A stretch of DNA of 41,977 nt from JTS-RE9 sp964649195 (GTDB lineage: Bacteria > Planctomycetota > Phycisphaerae > Phycisphaerales > Phycisphaeraceae): contig CAZYPK010000028.1 of NCBI GenBank assembly GCA_964649195.1, positions 1 through 41,977 of the forward strand, in the 5' to 3' direction. The position numbers and the translations under genes are program-made. This document shows positions 7,853 through 18,700 of the stretch, one piece after another (the first letter of the stretch is position 1; the number at the start of each line of letters is the position of its first letter). The notes beneath the pieces are model-generated. The model was not told where the DNA came from and did no database searches. It saw only the letters and a program-made list of their open reading frames with translations.

Positions 7853-9436
7853 ATGAGCCGATCCGTTTTCGATCTCGCCTCCGATCTCGCCTTCAACCGG
7901 CGGCAGTTCATCCTTGCCGGGGCTTCGCTGGCGGTGCTTCCCTGGCTCAACAGGGTCGGCGCGGCGAAGGTCAAAAATAATCCCTCATTCCCCGGCGATC
8001 CGTTCAAACTCGGCGTTGCTTCCGGTGATCCCTCACCCGATGGCATGGTGCTCTGGACACGACTGGCGCCCAGGCCCCTGGAACCGCAAGGCGGCATGAC
8101 CGGCGAAGCATTCGAAGTGAAGTGGGAAATCGCAGAGAACGAAAACATGCACTCGCCGGTCAGGCAAGGCATCGCGACGGCTTCGCCTGAACTGGGCCAT
8201 GCCGTGCACATCGAAGTCGCCGGCCTCAAGCCGGATCGCTGGTACTGGTATCGCTTCCAGTGCGGCGATGCGGTCAGCCCCATCGGTCGCACCCGCACCA
8301 CGCCGCCTCCTGATGCCACGCCTTCGCAGCTTCGCTTCGCCTTCACTTCCTGCCAGCATTACGAAACCGGCCTCTACACCGGCTTCGAACACATGGCCAG
8401 GGAGGAACTCGACCTGATCCTCCATCTGGGCGACTACATCTACGAATACGCAGGCATCGACAAGCGCGTCCGCAAGCATGTCGGCAAGGAAATCATGTCG
8501 CTCGATGACTACCGGACCCGCCACGCGCAGTACAAAAGTGATGCGCACTTGCAGGCCGCCCATGCCCGTTGCCCCTGGCTGGTGGTGTGGGATGATCACG
8601 AGTTCGACAACAACTGCGCGGGCGATGTTTCGGAGGAACTGAAGGTTGGCCGCGAGGAATACCTGGTTCGCCGGGCTGCCGCGTATCAGGCTTATTACGA
8701 GAACATGCCGCTGCGTGCCGCATGCATGCCCAAGGGGCCGGACATGCAGCTTTACCGCCGCGTCGCCTACGGAAAACTCGCGCAGTTTGAAATGCTCGAC
8801 ACCCGTCAGTACCGCACCGACCAGCCCAACAACGACGGCAGAAAACCGCTCGAAGGCGATGTCTTCAATCCCAACGCCACCATGCTCGGCGATGAGCAGG
8901 AAGCCTGGCTCAAAGCCGGCCTGATGAAATCGCAAGCCGGGTGGAACGTGCTGGGCCAGCAGGTGATGATGGCGCGCGTCGATCGTGAGCCTGGCGAAAA
9001 GCGTGCCTTCAGCATGGATCAGTGGGCCGGTTATGACGTGCCGCGCAAACGGCTGCTCTCATTCCTCGCACAAAGCAAGGTCGCCAATCCCATCGTCCTC
9101 ACCGGCGACATCCACAGCAACTGGGTCAACGACCTGAAGATCGATTTCGACAACGAAAAAGACCCGACCGTCGCCACCGAATTCGTCTGCACCTCCATCT
9201 CCTCAGGAGGCAACGGCAATCCGAAACCCAGGAACGTCGATTCGCTTCTCTCCGAAAATCCGTTCGTGAAATTCTTCAACGCCGAGCGCGGCTACACCTC
9301 CTGCACCGTCACGCCAACAGAATGGCGCAGCGATTATCGCGTGATCGAGTTCATCGATAAGCCCGGCGCTCCGCTGATCACCCGTGCCTCGTTCGGCGTG
9401 GAAGCAGGCGAAGCAGGCGCGAAGGCGATCGGGTAA
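7853..9436 (+). CDS. phoD: PhoD-like alkaline phosphatase, Tat exported
   Basis: A 527-aa alkaline phosphatase D. Enzymes of this family hydrolyse phosphate mono- and diesters with an Fe/Ca active site and are exported folded by Tat. The Tat motif is NRRQFILAGASLAVLPW. The N-terminal beta domain has GVASGDPSPDGMVLWTRL. The catalytic domain shows the metal-binding Cys in FTSCQHYETG, LGDYIYEYAG, VVWDDHEFDNN, and GDIHSNW, all expected in order. ATG 7853 is favoured over 7832 because GGGAG lies eight bases before it. Length is typical. It likely serves phosphorus scavenging outside the cytoplasm; no Pho box was recognised upstream. Confidence 0.9.
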   Translation: MSRSVFDLASDLAFNRRQFILAGASLAVLPWLNRVGAAKVKNNPSFPGDPFKLGVASGDPSPDGMVLWTRLAPRPLEPQGGMTGEAFEVKWEIAENENMHSPVRQGIATASPELGHAVHIEVAGLKPDRWYWYRFQCGDAVSPIGRTRTTPPPDATPSQLRFAFTSCQHYETGLYTGFEHMAREELDLILHLGDYIYEYAGIDKRVRKHVGKEIMSLDDYRTRHAQYKSDAHLQAAHARCPWLVVWDDHEFDNNCAGDVSEELKVGREEYLVRRAAAYQAYYENMPLRAACMPKGPDMQLYRRVAYGKLAQFEMLDTRQYRTDQPNNDGRKPLEGDVFNPNATMLGDEQEAWLKAGLMKSQAGWNVLGQQVMMARVDREPGEKRAFSMDQWAGYDVPRKRLLSFLAQSKVANPIVLTGDIHSNWVNDLKIDFDNEKDPTVATEFVCTSISSGGNGNPKPRNVDSLLSENPFVKFFNAERGYTSCTVTPTEWRSDYRVIEFIDKPGAPLITRASFGVEAGEAGAKAIG

Positions 9437-9492
9437 GCCCCGGCAGGATCACCGCGCAGGACGATCGCATGGACCCGCAGGGCTTGACTCTT

Positions 9493-9654
9493 CGCCCTCT
9501 CCCCCAGGGAGAGGACCGACTCAATCGCCGCGCAGCGGGGCGATTGAGACAGGTGAGGGCGGAATCAACCGCAACATATCACCTCCCGCCCCGCCCTCAC
9601 CCGGCTCGCGGAGCCTCGCCGACCTCTCCCCGGGGGAGAGGTGCCGGACCGCCG
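9493..9654. repeat. Dispersed GGAGAGG-type repeat, inverse copy
   Basis: This gap (9437-9697) carries CCCTCTCC-CCCA-GGGAGAGG, GGTGAGGGCGG, and then CCGCCCTCACCCGGCTCGC and GACCTCTCCCCGGGGGAGAGGT. The second half is the reverse complement, with changes, of the repeat at 2311-2412. An internal hairpin (CTCAATCGCC...GGCGATTGAG, about 9520-9547) adds to the structure. Confidence 0.6.
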
Positions 9655-9697
9655 CGTGCATGCGATTACCCAGGCACATCGCGCGAAAGCATTGACA

Positions 9698-11413
9698 TCA
9701 TTTCGCCATCTCGATGCGTGTCGCACCTTCGAGAACGATCGCCTTCACCAAGGCTGTTTGCCGCACAACGATTCTCGGTTCATCGTTGACCTGCGCCTCG
9801 ATATTCCCCATGGCGTCGAAGATCGTTGCGCGCCGGGCATCGGTCTCAAACGCCGCCGTTTTTGATTCGCCGATGCTGAAGCAGGCGATAACCCGTTGTT
9901 CGCCTCGCTTGAAAACATAGGCATGAAGATCGTTCGATTCGATGAGCGTGCGTTCAAAGCGGGCGCCGGCAAACTGCTGCACGAACGCGCTCACGGCGCC
10001 ATAAACGAAACGCGGGCAGAAGTCGTAATCGAGAAAACCAAAGTCGCGGCCGGTGCGACCCGGCGCCTTGGTCATGCGTGAGGCGAAGAGCAGCATGCCT
10101 TCATCGCCGCGCGCCCAGGAGTGGATGATCTTCTGCACCACGCCGGCCGCCTGGGCCCGCTCCTGATCGAGGCGCCAGGCGGCAAAGCCGCACTCGGTAT
10201 TGATGTAGCGCGGCTTGTCATAGCCTGCCTTATCATGAAGCTGACGCATGTGGTCGATGTCGCGCTTCAGCTCCCGCAGGTTGCCGTGGGAGTGATAGGC
10301 TGCGAGGTCGAGTTTTCCTTTGAGCTCCGTGGTGAAATACTCGGTGCGTTTGGGATCAATGAACGCATAGCCGCCGTTGGTGATCGGCGTGGTCGGCAGC
10401 GCCTTGCGAATCTCATCACAAGCCCGGTCGAACTCGGTGATGAACTCCTCCGGCGATGCCGCCCAGAATTCGAGTTGATCCGGCTCGTTGTAAACCTGCA
10501 CAAACTTCGCGTGCCTGCCGTAACGCCGCACGATTTCGCGGACATACCGGCGATAAGGCTCCTCGCGACGCGGAAACCGCCAGCGATCCTTCGTTTCATT
10601 CCTGTATTTTTCCTCCATCGCCCAGTCCGGCGGATGCATCAGTTGCAACGCCAGCTCGAAGCCCCGCGAGGTGTAAGCATCCACCGCGGCATCCATTCGC
10701 TTCCAGTCGATCGGCGCCCCTTCATTCTCCGGCAGCACCATCGAGACATCCAGCCTCGCCACCGTCAGACCGAGCTTCGCCATCGCCTCGGCTTCGATCC
10801 GCCGAGCCTTTTCTTCACTGATCGCTTCAGGCTTGGAAGGCTTGCCGCCGCTGTTCCAGTGATAACGACCAGGGAACGCGCAGATGCCCACCCAGTAATC
10901 GCTCTGCTTCCAGCGCTCTTTTGCATCGTTGTTGGCGGACAGCACGGCGAAACTGCGCACGACGCGATAAGCATGTTTGCCATCGCGGAAGCCGTCGAGT
11001 GTGACCATGTACACGCCTCGGCCTTCAATGGAGACATCAAACCGGCGCGGCTTATCGCTAATCACTTTCGACTGCGCCGCGGGACGATTTTCCCAATCCC
11101 AGAACGTGAGCAGCAGCTCATCCTTCGCGGCGGCGTCGGTCGGCGTCACCGTGAGCGAAAAGGATGAGCGTTCCTCCTGCAAAGTCACATGCCAGGGCCA
11201 GGGGCGGTCTTTGGCCGTCAGTAAAACGGGAGGTGGCACATCACCAGTGCGTTCGTGCAATGCAGGAACAGCTTTGTTGATGACGGTGCGGCCGGGAATG
11301 AGCTCGACTATCGAGATCGGTTCACGCACCGCCCGTTCGTCGATGGCGACAGCGCAGGACGTTTGCAGTGTCATCAAGAGCAGAACCATTGAAAAGGAAC
11401 GATGCGTCAACAT
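9698..11413 (-). CDS. Secreted clan GH-A glycoside hydrolase-like protein
   Basis: A 571-aa protein with a signal peptide (SFSMVLLLMTLQTSCAVA), an N-terminal beta-sandwich region (to about residue 155) and a TIM barrel of clan GH-A. The acid/base Glu lies in VQVYNEPDQLEFW and the candidate nucleophile in YINTECGFAAW; these are the strand-4 NE and strand-7 E of the clan. A small C-terminal beta domain follows (about 490-571). The layout recalls GH39-type or unassigned planctomycete glycosidases; family and substrate cannot be fixed. The start has an excellent GGAGG six bases upstream. It probably degrades polysaccharide outside the cell. It stands alone between an intergenic repeat and a terminator. 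Confidence 0.75.
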   Translation of the reverse strand: MLTHRSFSMVLLLMTLQTSCAVAIDERAVREPISIVELIPGRTVINKAVPALHERTGDVPPPVLLTAKDRPWPWHVTLQEERSSFSLTVTPTDAAAKDELLLTFWDWENRPAAQSKVISDKPRRFDVSIEGRGVYMVTLDGFRDGKHAYRVVRSFAVLSANNDAKERWKQSDYWVGICAFPGRYHWNSGGKPSKPEAISEEKARRIEAEAMAKLGLTVARLDVSMVLPENEGAPIDWKRMDAAVDAYTSRGFELALQLMHPPDWAMEEKYRNETKDRWRFPRREEPYRRYVREIVRRYGRHAKFVQVYNEPDQLEFWAASPEEFITEFDRACDEIRKALPTTPITNGGYAFIDPKRTEYFTTELKGKLDLAAYHSHGNLRELKRDIDHMRQLHDKAGYDKPRYINTECGFAAWRLDQERAQAAGVVQKIIHSWARGDEGMLLFASRMTKAPGRTGRDFGFLDYDFCPRFVYGAVSAFVQQFAGARFERTLIESNDLHAYVFKRGEQRVIACFSIGESKTAAFETDARRATIFDAMGNIEAQVNDEPRIVVRQTALVKAIVLEGATRIEMAK

Positions 11414-11467
11414 GCGAATCCTCCATCACAGGCGTAGAGATCCTGGACATCTTAGTTTCGTCAAATG

Positions 11468-11495
11468 AAAAACCCCGCATTCACGCGGGGTTTTT
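11468..11495. terminator. Bidirectional intrinsic terminator
   Basis: CCCCGC (11473-11478) and GCGGGG (11485-11490) form a stem flanked by A5 on the left and T5 on the right, so it works in both directions. On the minus strand it ends the aldolase transcript, whose stop is about 50 bases before it. Confidence 0.85.
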
Positions 11496-11542
11496 GTCGG
11501 GTTGCTGCGTTGACGTTGCTACGCCGCGAGCGGCTGCCGGAA

Positions 11543-12661
<1,119 letters not shown>

Positions 12662-12810
12662 GTCAATGCATCCTTATGAAACGGGGTGAAAACGGGATTG
12701 GTCGGCAAGCCCGACGGGCGATCGGCAGGGCCAATGCACCCGTCGAAGACAATTCGGTTCAGGCGGGAAAAGAGCATCATAGCGACGACGGCGAAGGTAA
12801 ACAAACAGTG

Positions 12811-12835
12811 GAGCCGCGACTCAATGAGTCGCGGC
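12811..12835. repeat. Palindromic repeat family, copy C
   Basis: GCCGCGACTC-AAT-GAGTCGCGGC (12813-12835), a perfect 10-bp stem. It lies in the divergent region between the aldolase and the NuoI-like gene, 37 bases before the latter's start. Compared with copies A and B, the two inner stem pairs differ on both sides together. Confidence 0.7.
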
Positions 12836-12871
12836 TTGGCCCTGTGTTTCACTTGTCGCTAGAATGGTGCC

Positions 12872-13414
12872 ATGATCGCTGATAAAGACATTCTCGAAAT
12901 CAACCCGACGCCGATCTCCCGCTCGGAATCGACGTTTCTCCCGCAGGTTTTCAAGGGCCTGGGCACCACGCTCAAGCACTGGGTCACCTCCATCGGCCGC
13001 GGCAGGACCAGCAAGACGATGATGTACCCCGAAGAGCGGCGCGAAGATATGCCCGTCGAAGAAGGCGGCCTGTTCAAAGACAACTTCCGCGGCGTGCATC
13101 GGCTCAACCGCGATGAGGACGGCCGCGTCCGCTGCGTCGCCTGCTTCATGTGCGCCACCGCCTGCCCGGCCAACTGCATTCATATCGAAGGCGCCCAGGC
13201 TCCGTGGGATGACCGTGAGAAGTACCCTGTCAAATTCGACATCGATGAACTCCGCTGCATCTACTGCGGGATGTGCGAAGAAGCCTGCCCGGTCGATGCG
13301 ATCGAACTCACCCCTGTCTATGACCTGGTCGGCCTGACCCGGCAGGAGATGATCTTCGACAAGGAAAAGCTCCTGGCGGTGTACGATCAGACGATCGCGA
13401 TGAAACCGATGTGA
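12872..13414 (+). CDS. nuoI: NuoI-like 2[4Fe-4S] ferredoxin subunit
   Basis: A 180-aa protein matching subunit I of respiratory complex I (NADH:quinone oxidoreductase), which carries two [4Fe-4S] clusters in the peripheral arm. The Cys sets are C88/C91/C94/C98 (with CPANC after) and C129/C132/C135/C139, both CxxCxxCxxxCP. The N-terminal helix LKHWVTSIGRGRTSKTMMYPEE and the segment FRGVHRLNRDEDGRVRC are also typical. No other nuo gene is in the window, so the gene is detached from a nuo operon or belongs to a split complex; a free-standing electron carrier is the alternative. The start follows palindrome copy C. Confidence 0.85.
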   Translation: MIADKDILEINPTPISRSESTFLPQVFKGLGTTLKHWVTSIGRGRTSKTMMYPEERREDMPVEEGGLFKDNFRGVHRLNRDEDGRVRCVACFMCATACPANCIHIEGAQAPWDDREKYPVKFDIDELRCIYCGMCEEACPVDAIELTPVYDLVGLTRQEMIFDKEKLLAVYDQTIAMKPM

Positions 13415-13436
13415 ATGGGCATGATCTGGGGCCGCA

Positions 13437-13463
13437 GGCACGGCGGCTTGAAGCCGCCGTGCC
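13437..13463 (+). terminator. Hairpin after nuoI-like gene
   Basis: GGCACGGCGGCTT-G-AAGCCGCCGTGCC is a 13-bp inverted repeat starting 22 bases after the stop codon, with no clear T-tract. Probably a transcription terminator or RNA-stabilising hairpin. Confidence 0.55.
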
Positions 13464-13496
13464 TTCACAAACATCCCTTCGCTATCATGTCGCCTC

Positions 13497-14171
13497 ATGA
13501 ATCCATTCAATGCCGTGATTTTCGATGTCGATGGTGTGCTCGTCGATTCCTACGAGCCGCACTTTGAAAGCTGGCGTGTGCTCGGCGAAGAGCTTGGGCA
13601 GGTCGTCACGCGCGAGCAGTTTGCCGCCAGCTTCGGCAGGACCAGCAAGGAGATCATCCGCCTGTGGTGGGATGAACCGCTTGGCGCCGATCTGACCGAT
13701 GCGAAGGTTGCCGAGTTGGATGAGCGGAAGGAGGCGGCTTATCGCGAGGTGATCCGTGAGACCAAACCGGTGATGGAAGGTGCGGCGGAACTCATCGATG
13801 CACTGTATGCCGAGGGCTTCAAGCTGGCGGTGGGATCATCGGGGCCGCCGGAGAATGTGGCGCTTTCGCTGGAACTGCTTGGCCGGGCCGGGAAGTTTGC
13901 CGCGCGGGTGACCGGCATGGACGTGACGCGCGGCAAGCCTGATCCGCAGGTGTTTCAGATGGCGGCGCAAAAGCTGAACATCGACCCCGGCCAGTGCGCG
14001 GTGATCGAAGACGCACCCGCAGGCATCGCGGCGGCAAACGCGGCTGGCATGACCAGCATCGGACTGCTGGGCACCACCAATGCCCTGGGCCTCAAGGCGG
14101 CCAGACACATCACCGCCACGCTGACCGCACTGGACCCGGCGATGATCCGGGAACTGATTGCGAAAGGATGA
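13497..14171 (+). CDS. HAD-superfamily phosphatase (beta-phosphoglucomutase-like)
   Basis: A 224-aa HAD subfamily IA hydrolase with an alpha-helical cap. Motif I is FDVDGVLVDS (Asp10 nucleophile, Asp12), motif II AVGSSGPPE, motif III Lys in RGKPDPQVF, motif IV VIEDAPAGIAAANAAGM. The combination is typical of beta-phosphoglucomutase-like or phosphoglycolate phosphatase-like enzymes; substrate is not determined. Cytosolic. It starts about 30 bases after the hairpin that follows the nuoI-like gene and ends at a long inverted repeat. Confidence 0.88.
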   Translation: MNPFNAVIFDVDGVLVDSYEPHFESWRVLGEELGQVVTREQFAASFGRTSKEIIRLWWDEPLGADLTDAKVAELDERKEAAYREVIRETKPVMEGAAELIDALYAEGFKLAVGSSGPPENVALSLELLGRAGKFAARVTGMDVTRGKPDPQVFQMAAQKLNIDPGQCAVIEDAPAGIAAANAAGMTSIGLLGTTNALGLKAARHITATLTALDPAMIRELIAKG

Positions 14172-14279
14172 GGGAAGGCATTGAGGCACGGAGGCACGAA
14201 GGGGAACCGGGGGATCGCGAAGCCGCAAGCGGCTTGCCCCTCCGTGCCTTCGTGCCTTGTGCCTCAATGCCTTCCCCTC
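14170..14279. repeat. Long imperfect inverted repeat between convergent genes
   Basis: The left arm (14170-14204, with GAAGGCATTGAGGCAC and GAGGCACGAAGGGG) and the right arm (14237-14279) are reverse complements with a few insertions. The loop has its own hairpin AGCCGC-AA-GCGGCT (14221-14234). It sits between convergent genes and could terminate both. Confidence 0.6.
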
Positions 14280-14291
14280 ATGCCTTCCCCC

Positions 14292-15530
14292 CTACTCACT
14301 GAACAAACACAACACCCCCGTCCAATCGAGTGGTTGCACCGCTCCGGCCACCTGGGCCAGTTCCACGCCTGAGTAAACCCCCAGGAGCGGCACGCCTTCG
14401 GGCAAGGCCCGTCGCACTTCCACCGCTTCCTCCTCATCCATGCCGCAGTATGCCGCGGCCCGGCCGGCACAGTCGATGTAGAACGCCAGCAACGGCTTGC
14501 GTCCCTCGGCTCGCTTGACCAGTTCACGGGTGCGCGGGCCGATGTAGCTGAAGTCCAGGGCGCGGCGCATGAGTTGCACCTGCATGCCGGGCTTGAGGTC
14601 GGTCTCGAACATGATCAGGCCCTGTCTTGCGGTATCGACGCCGATGCACATGCGGTTGGCGTAATTTTCCTCGCGGAACTCGCCGTAGGGATCGCCCTTG
14701 TTGACGCCCAGCGTGATGAAGAACGAATAATCCTCCGGTGTCAGGCCGGAGTCGGGACCGAGCATTTCGTGAATCATGGCCAGGGCCGGCTTGCCGTCGA
14801 TTTCGAGGACGACCGGTCCTTCGGTTTTGGTGATGGTGTGGTAGCGGCCGGTCGGCCGGCAGCCGTGCATGATGATCGTGTCCATGCGCAGCTTCACTGC
14901 GGGAGAATCGCCGGCGGCGGGCTTGTTGGAAAGGCAAAGCGCCATCGCGCTTTGCTGGAGCACGCGATTGTCGAACCATTGGAAAGTTTCGTGCAGTTGC
15001 ATGTCGCCGATCATGCCCATGCCCGCGGTGGCCGGCCAGGTTTGGAGCGATTCGTTCATGCCCGCCAGAAGCTGCGTGGCCATGTTGAGCTTGAGCGGGC
15101 CTTCGGTGAGGTTGACGGTGTCGTAGAGGAGCATCATGCTCGCGTCGGCGGGCAGCTTCGCCGCCGCGATTTGGGCGGCCAGCCGCTGCCCGGTGGCTGT
15201 TTCCTGTGCGGCCAGTCCTGTTTCGACAAAGGCGTGAAGCTCGACGGAATCGGAACGGAAGACGGCGATGCCGACCTCGCTGCCGTCGTAGGAGAGATGG
15301 TCGCGGGTGATGATGCCCACGCCGTAGCCGCCGAAGACGCGGCAGTCTTCGCCCAGCGCTTCGCGCACGCCTTGCAGCAGACGATGCGGATCATGTTTCG
15401 CGGTCGAGAAGAGCCACGCGAAATCGGCGCGCGGCAGCGCCGCCGACGCCATCGCCGCCTTCGCCGCCATCAGGCCGGCGGCGCGGGAATCGGTTTGATC
15501 GCTGAACCCGACGCCGATCTGTGTGGACAT
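14292..15530 (-). CDS. FIST domain sensory protein
   Basis: A 412-aa protein with FIST N-terminal and FIST C-terminal domains, a ligand-sensing module of bacterial signal transduction thought to bind small molecules such as amino acids. Matching segments include FGGYGVGIITRDHLSYDGSE, VGIAVFRSD, TGRYHTITKTEGPVVLEIDGKPA, RQGLIMFETDLKPGMQVQLMRR and the C-terminal LLAFYIDCAGRAAAYCG. It stands alone without a kinase or cyclase domain, so it would have to act through a partner or as a free sensor. The ATG at 15530 has GGGAG five bases before it and is preferred to one at 15563. No signal peptide, so cytosolic. Confidence 0.85.
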   Translation of the reverse strand: MSTQIGVGFSDQTDSRAAGLMAAKAAMASAALPRADFAWLFSTAKHDPHRLLQGVREALGEDCRVFGGYGVGIITRDHLSYDGSEVGIAVFRSDSVELHAFVETGLAAQETATGQRLAAQIAAAKLPADASMMLLYDTVNLTEGPLKLNMATQLLAGMNESLQTWPATAGMGMIGDMQLHETFQWFDNRVLQQSAMALCLSNKPAAGDSPAVKLRMDTIIMHGCRPTGRYHTITKTEGPVVLEIDGKPALAMIHEMLGPDSGLTPEDYSFFITLGVNKGDPYGEFREENYANRMCIGVDTARQGLIMFETDLKPGMQVQLMRRALDFSYIGPRTRELVKRAEGRKPLLAFYIDCAGRAAAYCGMDEEEAVEVRRALPEGVPLLGVYSGVELAQVAGAVQPLDWTGVLCLFSE

Positions 15531-15703
15531 TGGAACTCCCTTTGAAACTTTTTCGTTCGCCAAGGCGAACGGCTGAATAATTCATACGCACCTGCGTGCA
15601 ACGATGATGATGATATCGTCCGATTGCCCTTGGACCTCAACCACCTATAATCGCCCCCTGAGTCCGCAGGAAGCCCCATCCTTTCCTTCAGGGTGACGAC
15701 GAC

Positions 15704-18700
15704 ATGGCGTGGAATCGCCTGAATTTTCCGTTGCAAAGCGCCCGGTTTTCCCATTCGCTTTGCCGCGAGCCTCTGCTGTTGCAGATGGTGATGATGCTTC
15801 TGCTGCCGCTCATTTTCCATTCCCCTTTCGCACGGGCCGATGATGGCCGGGCGGACCTGGGCCAGCCGGTCGTCCAGGCGGATGCGAAGCTGCAAGGCAG
15901 CCGGATCACTTTGTGGACCGTGGAAGGCGTGCAGTTTGCGCTGCTCGATGGGGATGTGACCATCGACATCGGGTCCTACGGCTTCCGTGCCGATCGCGCC
16001 AGCCTGCGCGTCGATACCGATCGTTTGCAAGGGCGGCGGGTTCGTCACCTCTCGCTCTATCTGGACAACGCCCGCACCCGGCAAGGCGGCGGACCGATCA
16101 GCGCCGGCGGGACAAGGCTCTTCGTCACCGTCTCGACCACCGGCGAACTGGACCTGTCCGCGGATTCGTGGAAGGAGGAATCGGCGGCGGGTGATCCGCT
16201 CGTTGCCGAGGGCCAGGCGCGATGGGAGCGATACATCGCCGGCCGGCGACGTTTGGCGGGCGAGCTTCCGGCCGACCTGGCCAGACGGTTGCAGATCGGC
16301 CCGACGGGTCGTCCCCCTGCTCCGCCGCCGCCGGAGATTGCAACGCCTCGGATCGTGGAGAAGCCTGATGGCCGGCCGGCGCCGACGGCGCTGTCGAAGC
16401 GCGTTCGCATGGCGCCGGAGGATGGCGCCGTCGCGTTCAATGCGGACAAGTTCGTCTTCGAGCGCGGGGATGGCGGCGAAAGCCACGTCAGCCTGATCGG
16501 CAATGTGAAGGTCATCTTCCAGGATGCGGAAGGAAAGAGCGCCCTCTCCCTTCGCGCCGAAAACGCCCTGATTTTCCTGGGCGATGTCGGCATGGAGGCC
16601 GTCGCAGGCAACCGCGCCAAGTCCCTCGATGTGCGCGGCGTCTATCTGGAGGACAACGTCATCGCCACCGATGGCGATTACACCCTGCGGGCCCCCCGCT
16701 TCTATTACGACCTGAAGCAGAACAAGGCGATCGTGCTTCATGCTGTCTTCTTCGCGTGGGATGTCCGCAAGCAGGTGCCGATCTACGTTCGTGCCGAGCG
16801 GCTGAGGCAGGAGTCGAACAAGAGCTGGGCCGCGCAGCAGGCGGTGCTGACCACCAGCGAGTTTGCCGAGCCGCACATTGCGATCGCTTCCGACCACATC
16901 ACCTTCCGTCAGCAGGAGCGGATGGACGGCACGACGGCCAACGTCTTCCGCGCGAGCAACACCCGTCTGGAAGTCGGCGGGGTTCCGGTCCTGGGCGTGC
17001 CTGCCCTGGGCGGCGAGGGGCAGGACATTCCGCTGCGCCGATTCGATGCGGGCTACAACAGCGGCAGCGGGCCGGACATCCGCACGCGATGGGATGTGTT
17101 CGCCCTGCTGGGACGCGAGCCGTTCGATGGCGTCGATATGACCACCAACCTCGACTTTCGCGGCGAGCATGGATTCGCCATCGGCCTGAACCTCGATTAC
17201 GAACGGCCTGAAATGTTCGGCTATTTCGATTCCTACCTCGTCATCCACGACAGCGGAACCGATGAGCTGCCCGATGATCGCCGCGTCGAACACGATGGCG
17301 ACATCCGCGGCTACGTCAACGCCTTTCACCGCCAGTTCCTGCGCGACAACTGGGAAATCTCGCTGCAACTGGGCTACGTTTCCGACCCGGCCTTCCTCGA
17401 GGAGTTCTTCGCCAGCCAGGCCGATGCAACCAAACCTTACGAAACCTCGCTTTACCTCAAGAAGCAGGAGAACGAAACGGCTTTCACCTTCCTGGCCCAA
17501 TACGATCTGAACAACTTCACCCCGCAGGTCACCGCGCTTCAGGCGCCGGGCTACACCGTGGACAAGGCGCCTGAGATTGCCTGGCGTCAACTGGGCACGG
17601 CGCTGTTTGGAAATCGGCTGACCTATTTCGGGGATTCGAGGCTCAGCCACATGCGGGCCCGGGTGGGCAAGGACTCGCCTGCCGACCGGGGCTTCAACGA
17701 CGCACAAAGCCTGATCAACTTCGGCATCGCCGATGCGGACACCGAGTTCCGCGATGCGCTCAGGGCCACCGGATTCCCCACCGATCACCGGCTTCGCTTT
17801 GACAGCCGCCATGAAATCCAGGCGCCGCTGAAGCTCTCCATCTTCAACATCACCCCCTTCGCCTCCGGTCGCATCACCGCTTACGACGAGGACTTCGAGG
17901 CCTTCTCCGGAGAGGATGAGCAGGTCCGCTTCTTCGGCACGCTGGGCGCCCGCATCCACACCGAGTTCAGCAAGGTCCATGACGATGTCGATTGGAAGCT
18001 GTTCGATGTGCATCGGCTGCGGCACATCCTCGAACCCGGCATCGATCTCTCCTACGCAGGCTCGACGATCAACCCCGAAGACCTGCCCGTGTATGACGCC
18101 GATGTCGAATCGCTCAGCGAAGGCTACACCGTTCGACTGGGCCTGCGCAACACCCTGCAAACCCAGCGCGGCGGCGAGGGACGATGGCGAAGCGTTGACT
18201 GGATCATCCTCGACACCGACCTCATCCTGCGCGGCGATGATGCGGATACCGAAAGCCCCCTGCCCCGCTATTTCAGCTATCGACCCGAACTGAGCATCGG
18301 CGGCGACCAGTTCTACACCCGCCTCATCTGGGCCGTCTCCGACAGCCTGGCGGCGGTGGCGGAAATGACCTACGGCTTTGAGGACAACGAGGTCGCCCAG
18401 TGGCGCATCGGCGCCAACTTCCAGCAGACGCCCCACCTGCGCTGGCATGTCGATTTCGCCCAGCTTGATGATCCTGACAGCCGACTGCTGGGCTGGGGGT
18501 TCAGCTACGAACTCACCACGCATTACATGCTCTCCTTCCGTCACGTCATGGACTTCGCGGAGAACGAGGCCCGCACCATCGAGGTGATGCTCACCCGGCA
18601 GTTGTCACGCTGGCGGCTGGCGGTCGTCTTCGACTTCGATCAAATCGATGACGACTACACCGTCGGCATTGTGGTGGTGCCCGACGGCGTGCGCTCGAGC

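Noticed and set aside
15470..18544. A 1024-residue open frame on the minus strand
   Set aside because: Antisense to the LptD-like gene; its composition is that of a mirror frame in high-GC DNA, with no domain signature and no ribosome site.
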